Assembly (NCBI GenBank): GCA_902470805.1
Contig: CABRHX010000013.1
Span: forward strand, 1-60,456
Direction of reading: 5' to 3'
DNA length: 60,456 nucleotides
Origin: an uncultured Collinsella sp.
GTDB lineage: Bacteria; Actinomycetota; Coriobacteriia; Coriobacteriales; Coriobacteriaceae
Shown: positions 51,441 through 60,329 of the stretch, in pieces
Position numbering within the stretch: the first letter of the stretch is position 1
Layout: every line of letters begins with the position of its first letter
Position numbers and translations under genes: made by a program
The notes under the pieces: model-generated
Told to the model about the DNA's origin: nothing
What the model saw: the letters and a program-made list of their open reading frames with translations, nothing else
Databases searched by the model: none

Positions 51441-51505
51441 AAACCGTCCCAACATTCGATGCTTTTTCTCAAAATCGAGAAAAACGTCGAATGTTGGGAC
51501 GGTTT
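51441..51505 (+). repeat. 65-bp hairpin repeat (family C), copy 4
   Basis: The same perfect 19-bp arms as copy 3 and a 27-base centre with CTCAAAATCGAG, 101 bases upstream of the nuclease-like start. Copies 3 and 4 bracket that gene in the same orientation. Confidence 0.9.
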
Positions 51506-51553
51506 GAGGCGAAGTTAGGAGTATGGAGAGCCAAAACACCGTGACCGAACGGG

Positions 51554-53452
51554 TTAGTCCAGCTCTTTTAAGCCATGCGCCAGCTGCCAGTACTCGCCGT
51601 GCTGGGCGAGCAGCTCTTCGTGCGTGCCGCGCTCGATGATGCGGCCGTGTTCGAGGACCATGATGGCGTCGGCGTCGCGGACGGTAGACAGGCGGTGCGC
51701 GATCATAAACGTGGTGCGTCCGCGCATGATGCGGTCCATACCGCGCTCGATGAGCTTTTCGGTACGCGTGTCGATGCTCGAAGTGGCCTCGTCCAGGATC
51801 AGCACCGGCGGGTCGGCGACGGCCACGCGCGCGATGGCGAGCAGCTGGCGCTGACCCTGCGACAGGTTGGCGCCATCGGCCGTGACCGGCGTATCGTAGC
51901 CTCTAGGCAGGCGGCGGATAAACGAATCGGCGCAGGCAGCCTCGGCAGCGGCGCGCACTTCCTCGTCGGTCGCATCGAGCTTGCCAAAGCGGATGTTCTG
52001 CGCAATGGTGCCGCTAAACAGGTGCGTGTCCTGCAGCACAATGCCGAGCGACCCGCGCAGGCTGGCCTTGGCAATGTGCTTGACGTCGATGCCGTCGTAC
52101 GTGATCTCGCCGTCATCGACCTCGTAGAAGCGGTTGATGAGGTTGGTGATGGTCGTCTTTCCGGCGCCCGTCGAGCCCACAAACGCGATCTTTTGCCCCG
52201 GCTTGGCAAACAGGTTGAGGTCCGTGAGCACACGGGTGCCCGGCACGTAGGAAAAGTCCACGGCATGGAAGCGCACGTCGCCGGCAAGCGGGACCAAGCC
52301 GCACGTGAGCTCGGTACCGTCGGCGGCCACCGCACGGCCCGCGTCATCGACTGAGGCCACGTCGTGCAGATGCCCGTACGTGCCCACACCCTGGCCCTCG
52401 GGAATCTTCCACGCCCACGCCGCGTCGCCCGTCTGCACCAGCTCCACGCAGCCCTCGTCCACCTCGGGCTCAAGGTCCATCGCGGCGAACAGGCGCTCGG
52501 CACCGGCCAGCGCGTTGAGCAAGAAGTTGCCCAGCTGCGTGAACTGGTTGATGGGCATGGCCGCCTGGCGCACAAAGACCAGGTAGCTCGCGAGCGCGCC
52601 CACGTCGGCAAGTCCCTTGATGCAGAGCATACCGCCCGCCACCGCGACGATCGCGTAGTTGGCATACCCGATCACCACGGTCATGGGCACCATCGAGTTG
52701 GCATAGGCCTGCGCGGCGCCACCGGTGCGGCGCAGCTCCTGGTTGCGCGTGTCAAAACCGGCCACGTTGGCCTGCTCGTGGTTGAAGACCTTGATGACCT
52801 TTTGGCCCGAGACCATCTCCTCGACGTATCCGTCCAAGTCGCCAAGCGATGCCTGCTGGGCGGCAAAAAAGCGCTTGGAGCGGGCACCCGAGTAGCGCGC
52901 GTACAGCACAATGGCAACATCGCACGCGAGCGTGATAATCGTGAGCTGCCAGTTGAGGATGATGAGCATGGCCGTGGTGCCAATCACCTGGATGGTCGCC
53001 TGAATCACGTTAGCAAAGCTGTTGTTGAGTGCCTCGGAGACCGTGTCGACGTCGTTGGTGAAGAAGCTCATGATGTCGCCCGAGCGCGTGCTATCGAAAT
53101 AGCTGAGCGGCAGCGTCTGGATATGTGCGAACAGGTCGCGGCGGATGTCGGACACCACACGTTGGGCCGCGCGCACCATGATTTGCGAATAGCCCAGGGC
53201 CGACAGCACGCCCGCGGCGTAGATGGCGGCCGTAAAGAGAACCTGCTTAGTGAGCAGCTCCTCCCCACCCGTAGCCAAGCCGTTAACGATGGGGCGCACC
53301 ATATAGGTGCCGGCAAGGCTCGCGATGGCGGCGATAGAGGCGAGCACGCCCACCGCAAGCAGCGAGAACTTGGCGTGGCCCATGTAGCTGAGCAGGCGGC
53401 GCAGCGTCTGCCCCAGATTGGTCGGACGGGCCTGAGCGGATGTCTTAGGCAT
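51554..53452 (-). CDS. ABC exporter subunit with canonical ATP site motifs
   Basis: A 632-residue half-transporter of the multidrug type: six membrane helices to about residue 340, then a nucleotide-binding domain with GSTGAGKTT near 432, signature LSQGQRQLLAIAR near 535 and Walker B VLILDEATSSID near 560, with the catalytic glutamate present. An insertion of about 45 residues (near 365-410) precedes the first NBD strand, longer than in most relatives. It starts within the end of its partner (8-base overlap), with AAGGAGG upstream. The pair forms a heterodimer; drugs or peptides are likely substrates. Confidence 0.9.
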   Translation of the reverse strand: MPKTSAQARPTNLGQTLRRLLSYMGHAKFSLLAVGVLASIAAIASLAGTYMVRPIVNGLATGGEELLTKQVLFTAAIYAAGVLSALGYSQIMVRAAQRVVSDIRRDLFAHIQTLPLSYFDSTRSGDIMSFFTNDVDTVSEALNNSFANVIQATIQVIGTTAMLIILNWQLTIITLACDVAIVLYARYSGARSKRFFAAQQASLGDLDGYVEEMVSGQKVIKVFNHEQANVAGFDTRNQELRRTGGAAQAYANSMVPMTVVIGYANYAIVAVAGGMLCIKGLADVGALASYLVFVRQAAMPINQFTQLGNFLLNALAGAERLFAAMDLEPEVDEGCVELVQTGDAAWAWKIPEGQGVGTYGHLHDVASVDDAGRAVAADGTELTCGLVPLAGDVRFHAVDFSYVPGTRVLTDLNLFAKPGQKIAFVGSTGAGKTTITNLINRFYEVDDGEITYDGIDVKHIAKASLRGSLGIVLQDTHLFSGTIAQNIRFGKLDATDEEVRAAAEAACADSFIRRLPRGYDTPVTADGANLSQGQRQLLAIARVAVADPPVLILDEATSSIDTRTEKLIERGMDRIMRGRTTFMIAHRLSTVRDADAIMVLEHGRIIERGTHEELLAQHGEYWQLAHGLKELD

Positions 53453-55223
53453 GGCGCTCACCTCCTTCTCGGGCCGGGGCATCTGCGGTCGTATCCCCCG
53501 CGAACTCCATCTGTGAAGCGTAAATCTCCTGGTAGATGTTGTCATCCGCCAGTAGCTCCTCGTGCGTGCCCACGCCATGGACACGCCCGTCGTCCAGCAC
53601 CACAATGCGATCGGCATCCATCACGCTCGCGATGCGCTGGGCGATGATGATCACGGTCGTATCGGGAATCTGCGCGATATGCTCGCGGATCTTGGCATCG
53701 GTCGCCATATCGACCGCGCTGGTGGAGTCATCAAAAATGAGCACGCGCGGATGTTTGAGGAGCGTGCGCGCGATGCACAGACGTTGCTTCTGCCCGCCCG
53801 AAACACCGGCGCCACCCTGGCCCAACTCACCGTCGAGCCCGCCGATGCGGTCCAGGAACTCGTCCACGCACGCCGCACGGCAGGTACGTAGCAGCTCCTC
53901 GTCGGTGGCATCGGGCGCGCCCCACTGCAGGTTCTCGCGCACGGTGCCCGTAAACAGCACGTTCTTTTGCAGCACAATGCCCACCGCGTCGCGCAGGGCA
54001 GCCAGGTCGTAGTCGCGCACGTCGCGCCCACCCACGAGCACGGCGCCCTCGGTCGCGTCGTACAGGCGCGCGATGAGCTGCACGAGCGAGCTCTTGCCCG
54101 AGCCCGTGCCGCCGAGCACACCCACCGTGGAGCCTGGCTCAATACGAAGGTCGATATGCTCGAGCACGTCCTCGGCAGCATCCGCGCGATACTTAAACGA
54201 CACGTCGCGGAACTCGACGCTTCCGTCGGCGACCTCGTGCACAGCCACGCCTGCCGCGGGGGCCTGGATGAGCGATTGCTCGTCGATCACGCGCGAAATG
54301 CGCTCCACGCTGGCGAGCGCGCGCGTGAGCAGCAAAAACACGTTGGAGATCATCATGAGCGAGTTCATGATCAGCAGCACGTAGCTCATAAAGCCCGTGA
54401 GCGAACCCACGCCCAGCTCGCCGGCGATAATCATGCGCCCGCCGATCCACAGGATCGAGATGGCGGCCACATACATCGACAGCTGAAACACCGGCAGGTT
54501 GAGCACGGCGTTGCCGAAAGTCTTCGTCGCCGTATGCGCGAGCTCGGTATTGACGGTATCGAACTTGGCTTCCTCGTGCTCGGCGCGCACATACGCCTTG
54601 ACGGCGCGCACGGCGGTGAGGTCTTCCTGTACCACGCCGTTGAGGTGGTCCATCGAAGTCTGCAGCTGGCGGTAGAGCGGGCTCACACGGTAGGTGATGA
54701 CGCCCAGTACGATTGCCAGCACGGGCAAGATGATCGCAAAGACGGTGGCGAGCGGACGCGACAGCATCAGCGCGTAGATAAGGCCGACGATAAGCGTCAC
54801 CGGGCCGCGCACCATAGGGCGAAAGCCGTTGCCCACAGCATTTTGGATAACGGTGATGTCCGTGGTCATGCGGGTGACGAGCGAGCTGGCGTCGTAGTTG
54901 TCCAGGTTGCCAAAAGCGAGCGTCTGAATCTTTTTGTACTCGGCCTCGCGCAGGTTAGCGCCTAGGCCCGAGGCAACGCGGGCGGACGTGCGGGCATAAC
55001 CCAAGCCCAGTACCAGCGAAAGCGCAGCGCACACCAACATGTACGCGCCCTGCAGCAGCATGTAATTGACGTCTCCCGTGGGCACGCCCACGTCGATGAT
55101 GTTGGCCATGATGACCGGGATAAACAGCTCGAGCGCGGTCTCGACCGAGACGAACATCACGCCGAGAATGGCATCGCGACGGTATGCCCCCAGGTAGGAA
55201 AACAGTATTTTGAGATTGCGCAC
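53445..55223 (-). CDS. ABC exporter subunit with degenerate catalytic site
   Basis: A 592-residue partner of the preceding subunit. Membrane helices reach to about residue 310. P-loop GGTGSGKSS lies near 372, signature VSGGQKQRLCIAR near 475, and Walker B reads LIFDDSTSAVD near 500, with aspartate where the catalytic glutamate normally is. This is the pattern of the degenerate subunit in heterodimeric exporters (TM287, BmrC). GTG 55223 is the start, and a good promoter lies 40-70 bases upstream. First gene of the pair. Confidence 0.9.
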   Translation of the reverse strand: MRNLKILFSYLGAYRRDAILGVMFVSVETALELFIPVIMANIIDVGVPTGDVNYMLLQGAYMLVCAALSLVLGLGYARTSARVASGLGANLREAEYKKIQTLAFGNLDNYDASSLVTRMTTDITVIQNAVGNGFRPMVRGPVTLIVGLIYALMLSRPLATVFAIILPVLAIVLGVITYRVSPLYRQLQTSMDHLNGVVQEDLTAVRAVKAYVRAEHEEAKFDTVNTELAHTATKTFGNAVLNLPVFQLSMYVAAISILWIGGRMIIAGELGVGSLTGFMSYVLLIMNSLMMISNVFLLLTRALASVERISRVIDEQSLIQAPAAGVAVHEVADGSVEFRDVSFKYRADAAEDVLEHIDLRIEPGSTVGVLGGTGSGKSSLVQLIARLYDATEGAVLVGGRDVRDYDLAALRDAVGIVLQKNVLFTGTVRENLQWGAPDATDEELLRTCRAACVDEFLDRIGGLDGELGQGGAGVSGGQKQRLCIARTLLKHPRVLIFDDSTSAVDMATDAKIREHIAQIPDTTVIIIAQRIASVMDADRIVVLDDGRVHGVGTHEELLADDNIYQEIYASQMEFAGDTTADAPAREGGERHA

Positions 55224-55262
55224 GCAGGTTCATCCCCCATCAAACATTGTTCGCAAACGCAC

Positions 55263-55292
55263 GTATTATTGCGCGCCGAGCGATGGTGTCAA
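55263..55292 (-). promoter_or_regulatory. Promoter of the heterodimeric ABC exporter
   Basis: On the minus strand TTGACA (55287-55292) and TAATAC (55263-55268) are 18 bases apart, giving a leader of about 35 bases. Confidence 0.7.
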
Positions 55293-55411
55293 GTGTTCCG
55301 AAATCGATTTCTGCAAGGTTGGCGCAGGCGCTAAGCCCACACGGCGCGTGCCCGTATTCAAATGGAAATGATTGAAGGCGCGGTTTTTTCGCCCCACCGG
55401 CAACATGGACC

Positions 55412-55442
55412 TTGACTCTACAATCGTTGTAGGGTTTTCACT
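55412..55442 (+). promoter_or_regulatory. MerR-type promoter of the MATE gene
   Basis: TTGACT is followed at once by the dyad CTACAAtcgTTGTAG (55418-55432) and, after a 19-base spacer in total, by TTCACT. The long spacer filled by a dyad is the hallmark of MerR-activated promoters such as bmr and mta. A MerR gene lies downstream in the same unit. Confidence 0.65.
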
Positions 55443-55483
55443 ACACTGGTACGTAAACGAACCAAGCCAGAAAGTGCCCGCCC

Positions 55484-56830
55484 ATGGAACACGACCTCAC
55501 ACGCGGCAACGTCCTCAAGACCATCGCGGTCTTCGCCCTGCCCTATATGCTCTCGTACTTTTTGCAGATGCTCTACGGCATGGCCGACCTGTACTTTATC
55601 GGGCAGTTTAGCGGCGCCGCCGGCATCACCGCCGTGGGCAACGGCGCGCAGACGCTCTATATCATTACCGTGACGCTCGTAGGTCTGGCCATGGGAACGA
55701 CGGTTATCGTCGGCCACGCCGTGGGTTCGCGCCGGTTTGACCGCGCCGAGACCGCCATCGGCAACACCATCACGCTCTTTATGGGTGTCTCGGTGGTGCT
55801 GGCCGCTGTCCTGCTCGCACTGTGTCCGCAGATCGTGGCACTCATTGGCACGCCGGCCGAGGCGGTCGAAGGAACCGCCGCCTACCTGCGTATTTGCTTT
55901 GTCGGCATTCCCTTTATCGCCGCGTACAACATTCTTTCGGCCATCTTTCGCGGCCTGGGTGATTCGCGCTCGCCTATGTATGTGATCGGCGTGGCGTGCG
56001 TCATCAATATCGCGCTCGACTTTCTGTTCATTGGCCATATGGGGCTCGGCCCCGTGGGCGCGGCGCTCGGCACGGTAATCGCACAGACGGCAAGTGTTGC
56101 CCTCGCACTCATATGGCTCAAGAGCCGCCGCACGAACATCCACGTCAAGCGCAGCGACCTGCGCCCCCAGCCCGAGGTGCTCGGCAGCATCCTTAAGATT
56201 GGCGTGCCCGTGGCCGTGCAGGACGGCTGCATTCAGGTAGCGTTTATGTTCATCACCGTTATCGCCAACCACCGCGGGCTGGTCGACGCCGCCGCCGTGG
56301 GCTTGGTCGAGAAGATGATCAGCTTTTTGTTCATCGTGCCGAGCTCCATGGGCGCCACCGTCAGCGCGCTCACGGCGCAAAACGCCGGTGCGGGCAAGGG
56401 CGACCGCGCGCGTCAAGTTCTCAAGGATGCCATGACGATCTCGGTGGTGTACGGCTGTCTGATCACGGTGCTGATGTGGCTAGTGGCGCCGGCGTTTATT
56501 GGCTTTTTTGCCAAGGACGCCGCAGTAGTCGCGGCCGGTACCGGCTATATGCGCAGCTATATTTTCGACGCAATCTTTGCCGGCATCCACATTTGCTTTA
56601 GCGGCTTTTTCGCTGCGTATGGCAAGAGCTACATCGGCTTTGCGCACAACGTGCTGGCCGTGGCGCTCATTCGCGTGCCCGGTGCGTGGCTGCTGTCGAA
56701 TGCCTATTCCGATACGTTGTTTCCCATGGGCATCGCCTCGCCGTGCGGATCGATTTTGTCGGCGGTCATCTGCGTGATTGCATTTACTGTGCTCAACCGG
56801 CGCGGAACTTTTGACAAGCTGGTGGCGTAG
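55484..56830 (+). CDS. MATE-family multidrug efflux pump
   Basis: A 448-residue inner-membrane protein with about 12 helices in two six-helix repeats. It opens with LTRGNVLKTIAVFALPYMLSYFLQMLYGMADLYFIGQFSG, the conserved first-helix region of NorM/DinF-type MATE proteins, and has FRGLGDSRSPMYV near 160 and the matching second-half region FFAAYGKSYIGF near 375. It would export cationic drugs with Na+ or H+. Transcribed from a MerR-type promoter and followed 54 bases later by the MerR regulator, so the two are probably one drug-inducible unit. Confidence 0.94.
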   Translation: MEHDLTRGNVLKTIAVFALPYMLSYFLQMLYGMADLYFIGQFSGAAGITAVGNGAQTLYIITVTLVGLAMGTTVIVGHAVGSRRFDRAETAIGNTITLFMGVSVVLAAVLLALCPQIVALIGTPAEAVEGTAAYLRICFVGIPFIAAYNILSAIFRGLGDSRSPMYVIGVACVINIALDFLFIGHMGLGPVGAALGTVIAQTASVALALIWLKSRRTNIHVKRSDLRPQPEVLGSILKIGVPVAVQDGCIQVAFMFITVIANHRGLVDAAAVGLVEKMISFLFIVPSSMGATVSALTAQNAGAGKGDRARQVLKDAMTISVVYGCLITVLMWLVAPAFIGFFAKDAAVVAAGTGYMRSYIFDAIFAGIHICFSGFFAAYGKSYIGFAHNVLAVALIRVPGAWLLSNAYSDTLFPMGIASPCGSILSAVICVIAFTVLNRRGTFDKLVA

Positions 56831-56884
56831 CGAGGCGACGCAGGCCTAGCGCCTCTCCCCTGTTTTACCGAAAGGAGCGGTCCT

Positions 56885-57733
56885 GTGACCGACATGCCAA
56901 GCGAACACACCGAGGGCCTGCTCCGCATTGGCGAGGTGGCGCGCTTGCTCAATTTGAGCGTGGGCACACTGCGCCATTACGAACAGATGGGGCTATTGGA
57001 GCCGGCATATGTCGATCCGGCGAGTGGGTACCGCTACTACGGATCCCGGCAACTCTCTACCCTCAACACCATCGGCAACCTGCGCGTTCTCGACCTGCCG
57101 CTGGCGCAAATTCGCGAGTTTGTCACTACGCGCGATATGGATTTGATGCAACGGCAACTGACCAAGCAACAGGAGTTAATTGAGCACAAGCGGCGTGAGC
57201 TGGAGCGCATGTCGCGCAAGATTGACCAGCGGCTTGCCTTGCTTCATGGCGCTTTGAATGCTGATCTCGACACCATTAGCGAAATCGAGGAACCCGAACT
57301 TCGCTGTGCCACGCTGCACGAGCGCGTCAATCCCACCGACGCCTATTCGCTGGGATGGCATATCCGCCAGCTTCAGCAGGGACAGCACGAAACCTTTGCC
57401 TATCTGGGCAATCTGGGTGTAGGTATCGCGCCCGAACGCCTGGCAGCCGGTGACTTTGATGGCTACGACGAGGTCTTTCTGCTGCTCGATGACACCGATG
57501 GGTACTTGGGCGACGTTGAGACGCGACCTGCCGCGCGCTGCCTGACCATAAGCTTCCGCGGCACGCACGGGCAAGCAGCCCCACGCTATGAGCAGCTGCT
57601 CAGCTATATGCGCGAACACAACCTGACGCCAGCCGGTCCATCGCGCGAGATCGCCCTGATCGACGACATCATCAGCGATGATCCGGCAACCTACGTGACG
57701 CAGATCACGGTGCCCGTTGCCCCAGCAAAGTAA
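56885..57733 (+). CDS. MerR-family multidrug-sensing regulator (BmrR-like)
   Basis: A 282-residue regulator. It has a winged helix-turn-helix (RIGEVARLLNLSVGTLRHYEQMGLL) at residues 13-37 and the wing YVDPASGYRYYGSRQL, then a dimerisation coiled coil (~85-125), then a GyrI/BmrR-type effector domain (~130-280). GTG 56885 follows AAAGGAG by seven bases. It probably binds the dyad in the 19-bp spacer upstream of the MATE gene and so activates its own operon when a drug is bound. Confidence 0.92.
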   Translation: MTDMPSEHTEGLLRIGEVARLLNLSVGTLRHYEQMGLLEPAYVDPASGYRYYGSRQLSTLNTIGNLRVLDLPLAQIREFVTTRDMDLMQRQLTKQQELIEHKRRELERMSRKIDQRLALLHGALNADLDTISEIEEPELRCATLHERVNPTDAYSLGWHIRQLQQGQHETFAYLGNLGVGIAPERLAAGDFDGYDEVFLLLDDTDGYLGDVETRPAARCLTISFRGTHGQAAPRYEQLLSYMREHNLTPAGPSREIALIDDIISDDPATYVTQITVPVAPAK

Positions 57734-57734
57734 A

Positions 57735-57768
57735 AACCGCCCGGAAGGCATCATGCTTCCGGGCGGTT
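57735..57768. terminator. Bidirectional terminator between merR and ligA
   Basis: AACCGCCCGGAAG and its complement form a 13-bp stem with an 8-base loop. TTTTTA follows on the minus strand (ligA) and TCTTCAATT on the plus strand. Confidence 0.9.
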
Positions 57769-57790
57769 CTTCAATTAGACCATCAATGCA

Positions 57791-60019
57791 CTAAGCTTGG
57801 GGCACCTCACCAGTAGCTAAGATCTGCTCGAGCGCGTCCTCGTCCAGCACGGGCACACCCAGCTGCTCGGCCTTGGTGAGCTTGGAGCCCGCTTTGGGGC
57901 CGGCGACCAGATAGTTCGTCTTCTTCGACACGCTGCCCGAAACCTTGGCGCCGAGCACCTTGAGCGCCGCGCCCGCCTCGTCGCGCGTGCGGTTGACGAG
58001 CGTGCCGGTGAGCACGAAGATCAGACCCGCAAGCGGCTGTGCGTCGGCGAGCTCGCCCGCCACGCCAGCTTCGGCCGCGGCTTGCGCATGAGCGGCGCCC
58101 AAGTCGACCTCGAGCGAAAGGCCCGCTTGGCGCAGACGTTCCAGCACGGCAAGGTTCTCGGGCACGGCCAGGAACTGCTTGACGCTCGCCGCAATCTTGG
58201 GACCGATGCCCTCGCACTCGGCGATATCCTCTTCGCTCGCCAAGATGAGCTTGTCAATCGACAGGAATCGCTCGGCGATAACCTCGCCCACACTCTTGCC
58301 CACATGGCGGATGCCCAGGGCAAACAGCACGCGATCGAGCGGCTGGCTCTTGGACTTGTTGAGCTCGGCGATGATTTTCTCGGCCGTCTTGAGGCCCACC
58401 GGAATGGGGTCGCCCTTCTTGACGCCCTTTTTGCTGTTGGAGCTGGCGTACACGCGGCCCGTGTCCAGGCCGGCGATGTCGTCGACCGTGAGCTGGTAGA
58501 AGTCCGCGACATCATGGATCAGACCGGCGGCGATCATCTTGTCGACGATCTCGTCGCCCAGGCCGTCGACGTCCATACAGCCGCGACTCACCCAGTGGAG
58601 CAAGCGCTCCTTGAGCTGCGCGGGGCAGTCGATGGACACGCAGCGGTAGGCCACCTCGCCATCCTCGTGAACCACGGGGCTGCCGCACACGGGGCAGACC
58701 TCGGGCATGTGCCAGTCGACCGAATCGGCCGGGCGCTTGTCGAGCACCGGGCCCACAACCTCGGGAATCACGTCGCCCGCCTTGTGCACGATGATAGTGT
58801 CGCCCTCGCGCACGTTTTTGCGGCGGATCTCGTCGATGTTGTGCAGCGTGGCGCGCGCGATAGTGGAGCCGGCAACCGTCACCGGGTCGAACTCGGCGAC
58901 CGGCGTGAGCACACCGGTGCGGCCCACCTGGATGCGAATCTCGCGCAGGACGGTCTGCTTTTCCTCGGGCGGGAACTTAAAGGCAATAGCCCAGCGCGGT
59001 GCGCGAGCGGTAAAGCCCAGGTCGAGCTGCTGCTGGAAGCTGTCGACCTTTACGACCACACCGTCGATGTCGTAATCCAGGTCACCGCGGTGCTCGAGCG
59101 CCTGGGCACAGAACTCGTGGACCTCGGCCGGCGTGGCGCAGCGTGCCACGTTGGGGTTGACGCTAAAGCCGGCGCTACGCAGCCAGTCCAGAAACTCGCG
59201 CTGGCTGTGGACGTGCAGCGGATCAGTATCGGCGATGGCGTAGATAAAGGTGGCCAGATCGCGGCGCGCCGTGATCTTGGGGTCCTTTTGGCGCAGGCTG
59301 CCGGCGGCGGCGTTGCGCGGGTTGGCGAAGGGGTCGCGGCCCTCGGCATCGGCCTCTTCATTCAGACGAACAAAGCTGCCCTTAGGCATATAGACCTCGC
59401 CGCGCACTTCGATAGTACGCTCGCGGTCGGCGCCCATATGAGCGAGCGCCGGCTCGGACAGGTGCATGGGCACATCCTTGATGGTACGCACGTTGAGCGA
59501 CACGTCCTCGCCCGTGGTGCCGTCGCCGCGCGTGGCGGCGCGTACGAAGGTGCCGTTTTGGTAGGTAAGGGCCACGCCCAGGCCGTCGATCTTGAGCTCG
59601 CAGGTATAGGTGACGCTACCGGCACCGAGCGCATCCTCGGTACGCTGGAGCCACGCGTCGAGTTCGTCCAGGTCCATGGCATCGTCCATGGAATACATGC
59701 GTGCCATGTGCGTTACCGGCGTAAACTGCTCGCTCACGTATCCGCCCACACGCTGGGTATAGCTGTCGGGCGTTACCAAATCGGGGTAGGTCGCCTCAAT
59801 TTCCTGCAGCTCAACGAGCATTTTGTCAAAGGCGGCGTCCGTGATCTCGGGCGCGTCGAGCATGTAGTAGCGGTACGCGTGGTAATCGAGCTCGTGGCGC
59901 AGCTCGGCTGCACGCGCTGCCGCCTGGGCACGGGCGTCGGTCGGTGCGGCGGCATCCGCGCTCGCGGGCGTTTCGGTATCGATGTCCACACCGTCACCAA
60001 ACAGGCTCGATTGCTCCAT
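57791..60019 (-). CDS. ligA: NAD-dependent DNA ligase (LigA)
   Basis: Seals DNA nicks using NAD. The 742 residues include the Ia domain (HELDYHAYRYYMLDAPEITDAAFD) near 55, the adenylated lysine in CELKIDGLG near 142, the motifs GDGTTGEDVSLNVRTI and NPRNAAAGSLRQ, the zinc finger CPVCGSP...RCVSIDCP near 448-470, helix-hairpin-helix repeats and a C-terminal BRCT domain from ~660. It is about 70 residues longer than typical, from a ~45-residue acidic N-terminal extension plus a Lys-rich insertion near 535. The start at 60019 follows GGAG; a longer frame to 60064 lacks a ribosome site. Confidence 0.96.
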   Translation of the reverse strand: MEQSSLFGDGVDIDTETPASADAAAPTDARAQAAARAAELRHELDYHAYRYYMLDAPEITDAAFDKMLVELQEIEATYPDLVTPDSYTQRVGGYVSEQFTPVTHMARMYSMDDAMDLDELDAWLQRTEDALGAGSVTYTCELKIDGLGVALTYQNGTFVRAATRGDGTTGEDVSLNVRTIKDVPMHLSEPALAHMGADRERTIEVRGEVYMPKGSFVRLNEEADAEGRDPFANPRNAAAGSLRQKDPKITARRDLATFIYAIADTDPLHVHSQREFLDWLRSAGFSVNPNVARCATPAEVHEFCAQALEHRGDLDYDIDGVVVKVDSFQQQLDLGFTARAPRWAIAFKFPPEEKQTVLREIRIQVGRTGVLTPVAEFDPVTVAGSTIARATLHNIDEIRRKNVREGDTIIVHKAGDVIPEVVGPVLDKRPADSVDWHMPEVCPVCGSPVVHEDGEVAYRCVSIDCPAQLKERLLHWVSRGCMDVDGLGDEIVDKMIAAGLIHDVADFYQLTVDDIAGLDTGRVYASSNSKKGVKKGDPIPVGLKTAEKIIAELNKSKSQPLDRVLFALGIRHVGKSVGEVIAERFLSIDKLILASEEDIAECEGIGPKIAASVKQFLAVPENLAVLERLRQAGLSLEVDLGAAHAQAAAEAGVAGELADAQPLAGLIFVLTGTLVNRTRDEAGAALKVLGAKVSGSVSKKTNYLVAGPKAGSKLTKAEQLGVPVLDEDALEQILATGEVPQA

Positions 60020-60128
60020 AGCGGCACTCCTTCGCTCGATTTCAAACGGATACAAGAGTACCACCGGTCGCGATGGGGTCGAATAACCCTTTCGAACCGC
60101 ACCGAATCGGCAGCCGCCAGACTGGGGT

Positions 60129-60329
60129 GGACAGTTAGTTCAGATACGTATAAATCCTAGAGCTGGATCAGGCACGAACACCCCTGTTTCAACTAATTTG
60201 GGCTCCTCGAGACCATGTAAACGTCCCACTCTCCCTTCCAAACACCAATTCGTGCCCCATCCCAATCAAAAATTGCTCAAAACGCATCCCAAGCTGCCCC
60301 AGATTTATACGTATCTGGACTAACTGTCC
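60129..60329. mobile_element. MITE-like inverted-repeat element
   Basis: 28-bp arms (60129-60156 and 60302-60329) with one mismatch bound a 201-bp segment without coding capacity. Each arm contains ATACGTAT. An inner pair GGCACGAA/TTCGTGCC (60171-60178, 60249-60256) adds a second stem. No clear target-site duplication is seen, so a folded RNA is an alternative to a non-autonomous transposon. The rest of 60020-60456 holds nothing I can name. Confidence 0.6.

Noticed and set aside
51341..51472. Longer N-terminus for the nuclease-like gene, starting inside the 65-bp hairpin
   Set aside because: The extra residues are translated repeat sequence, while GGAGGG immediately precedes ATG 51340.
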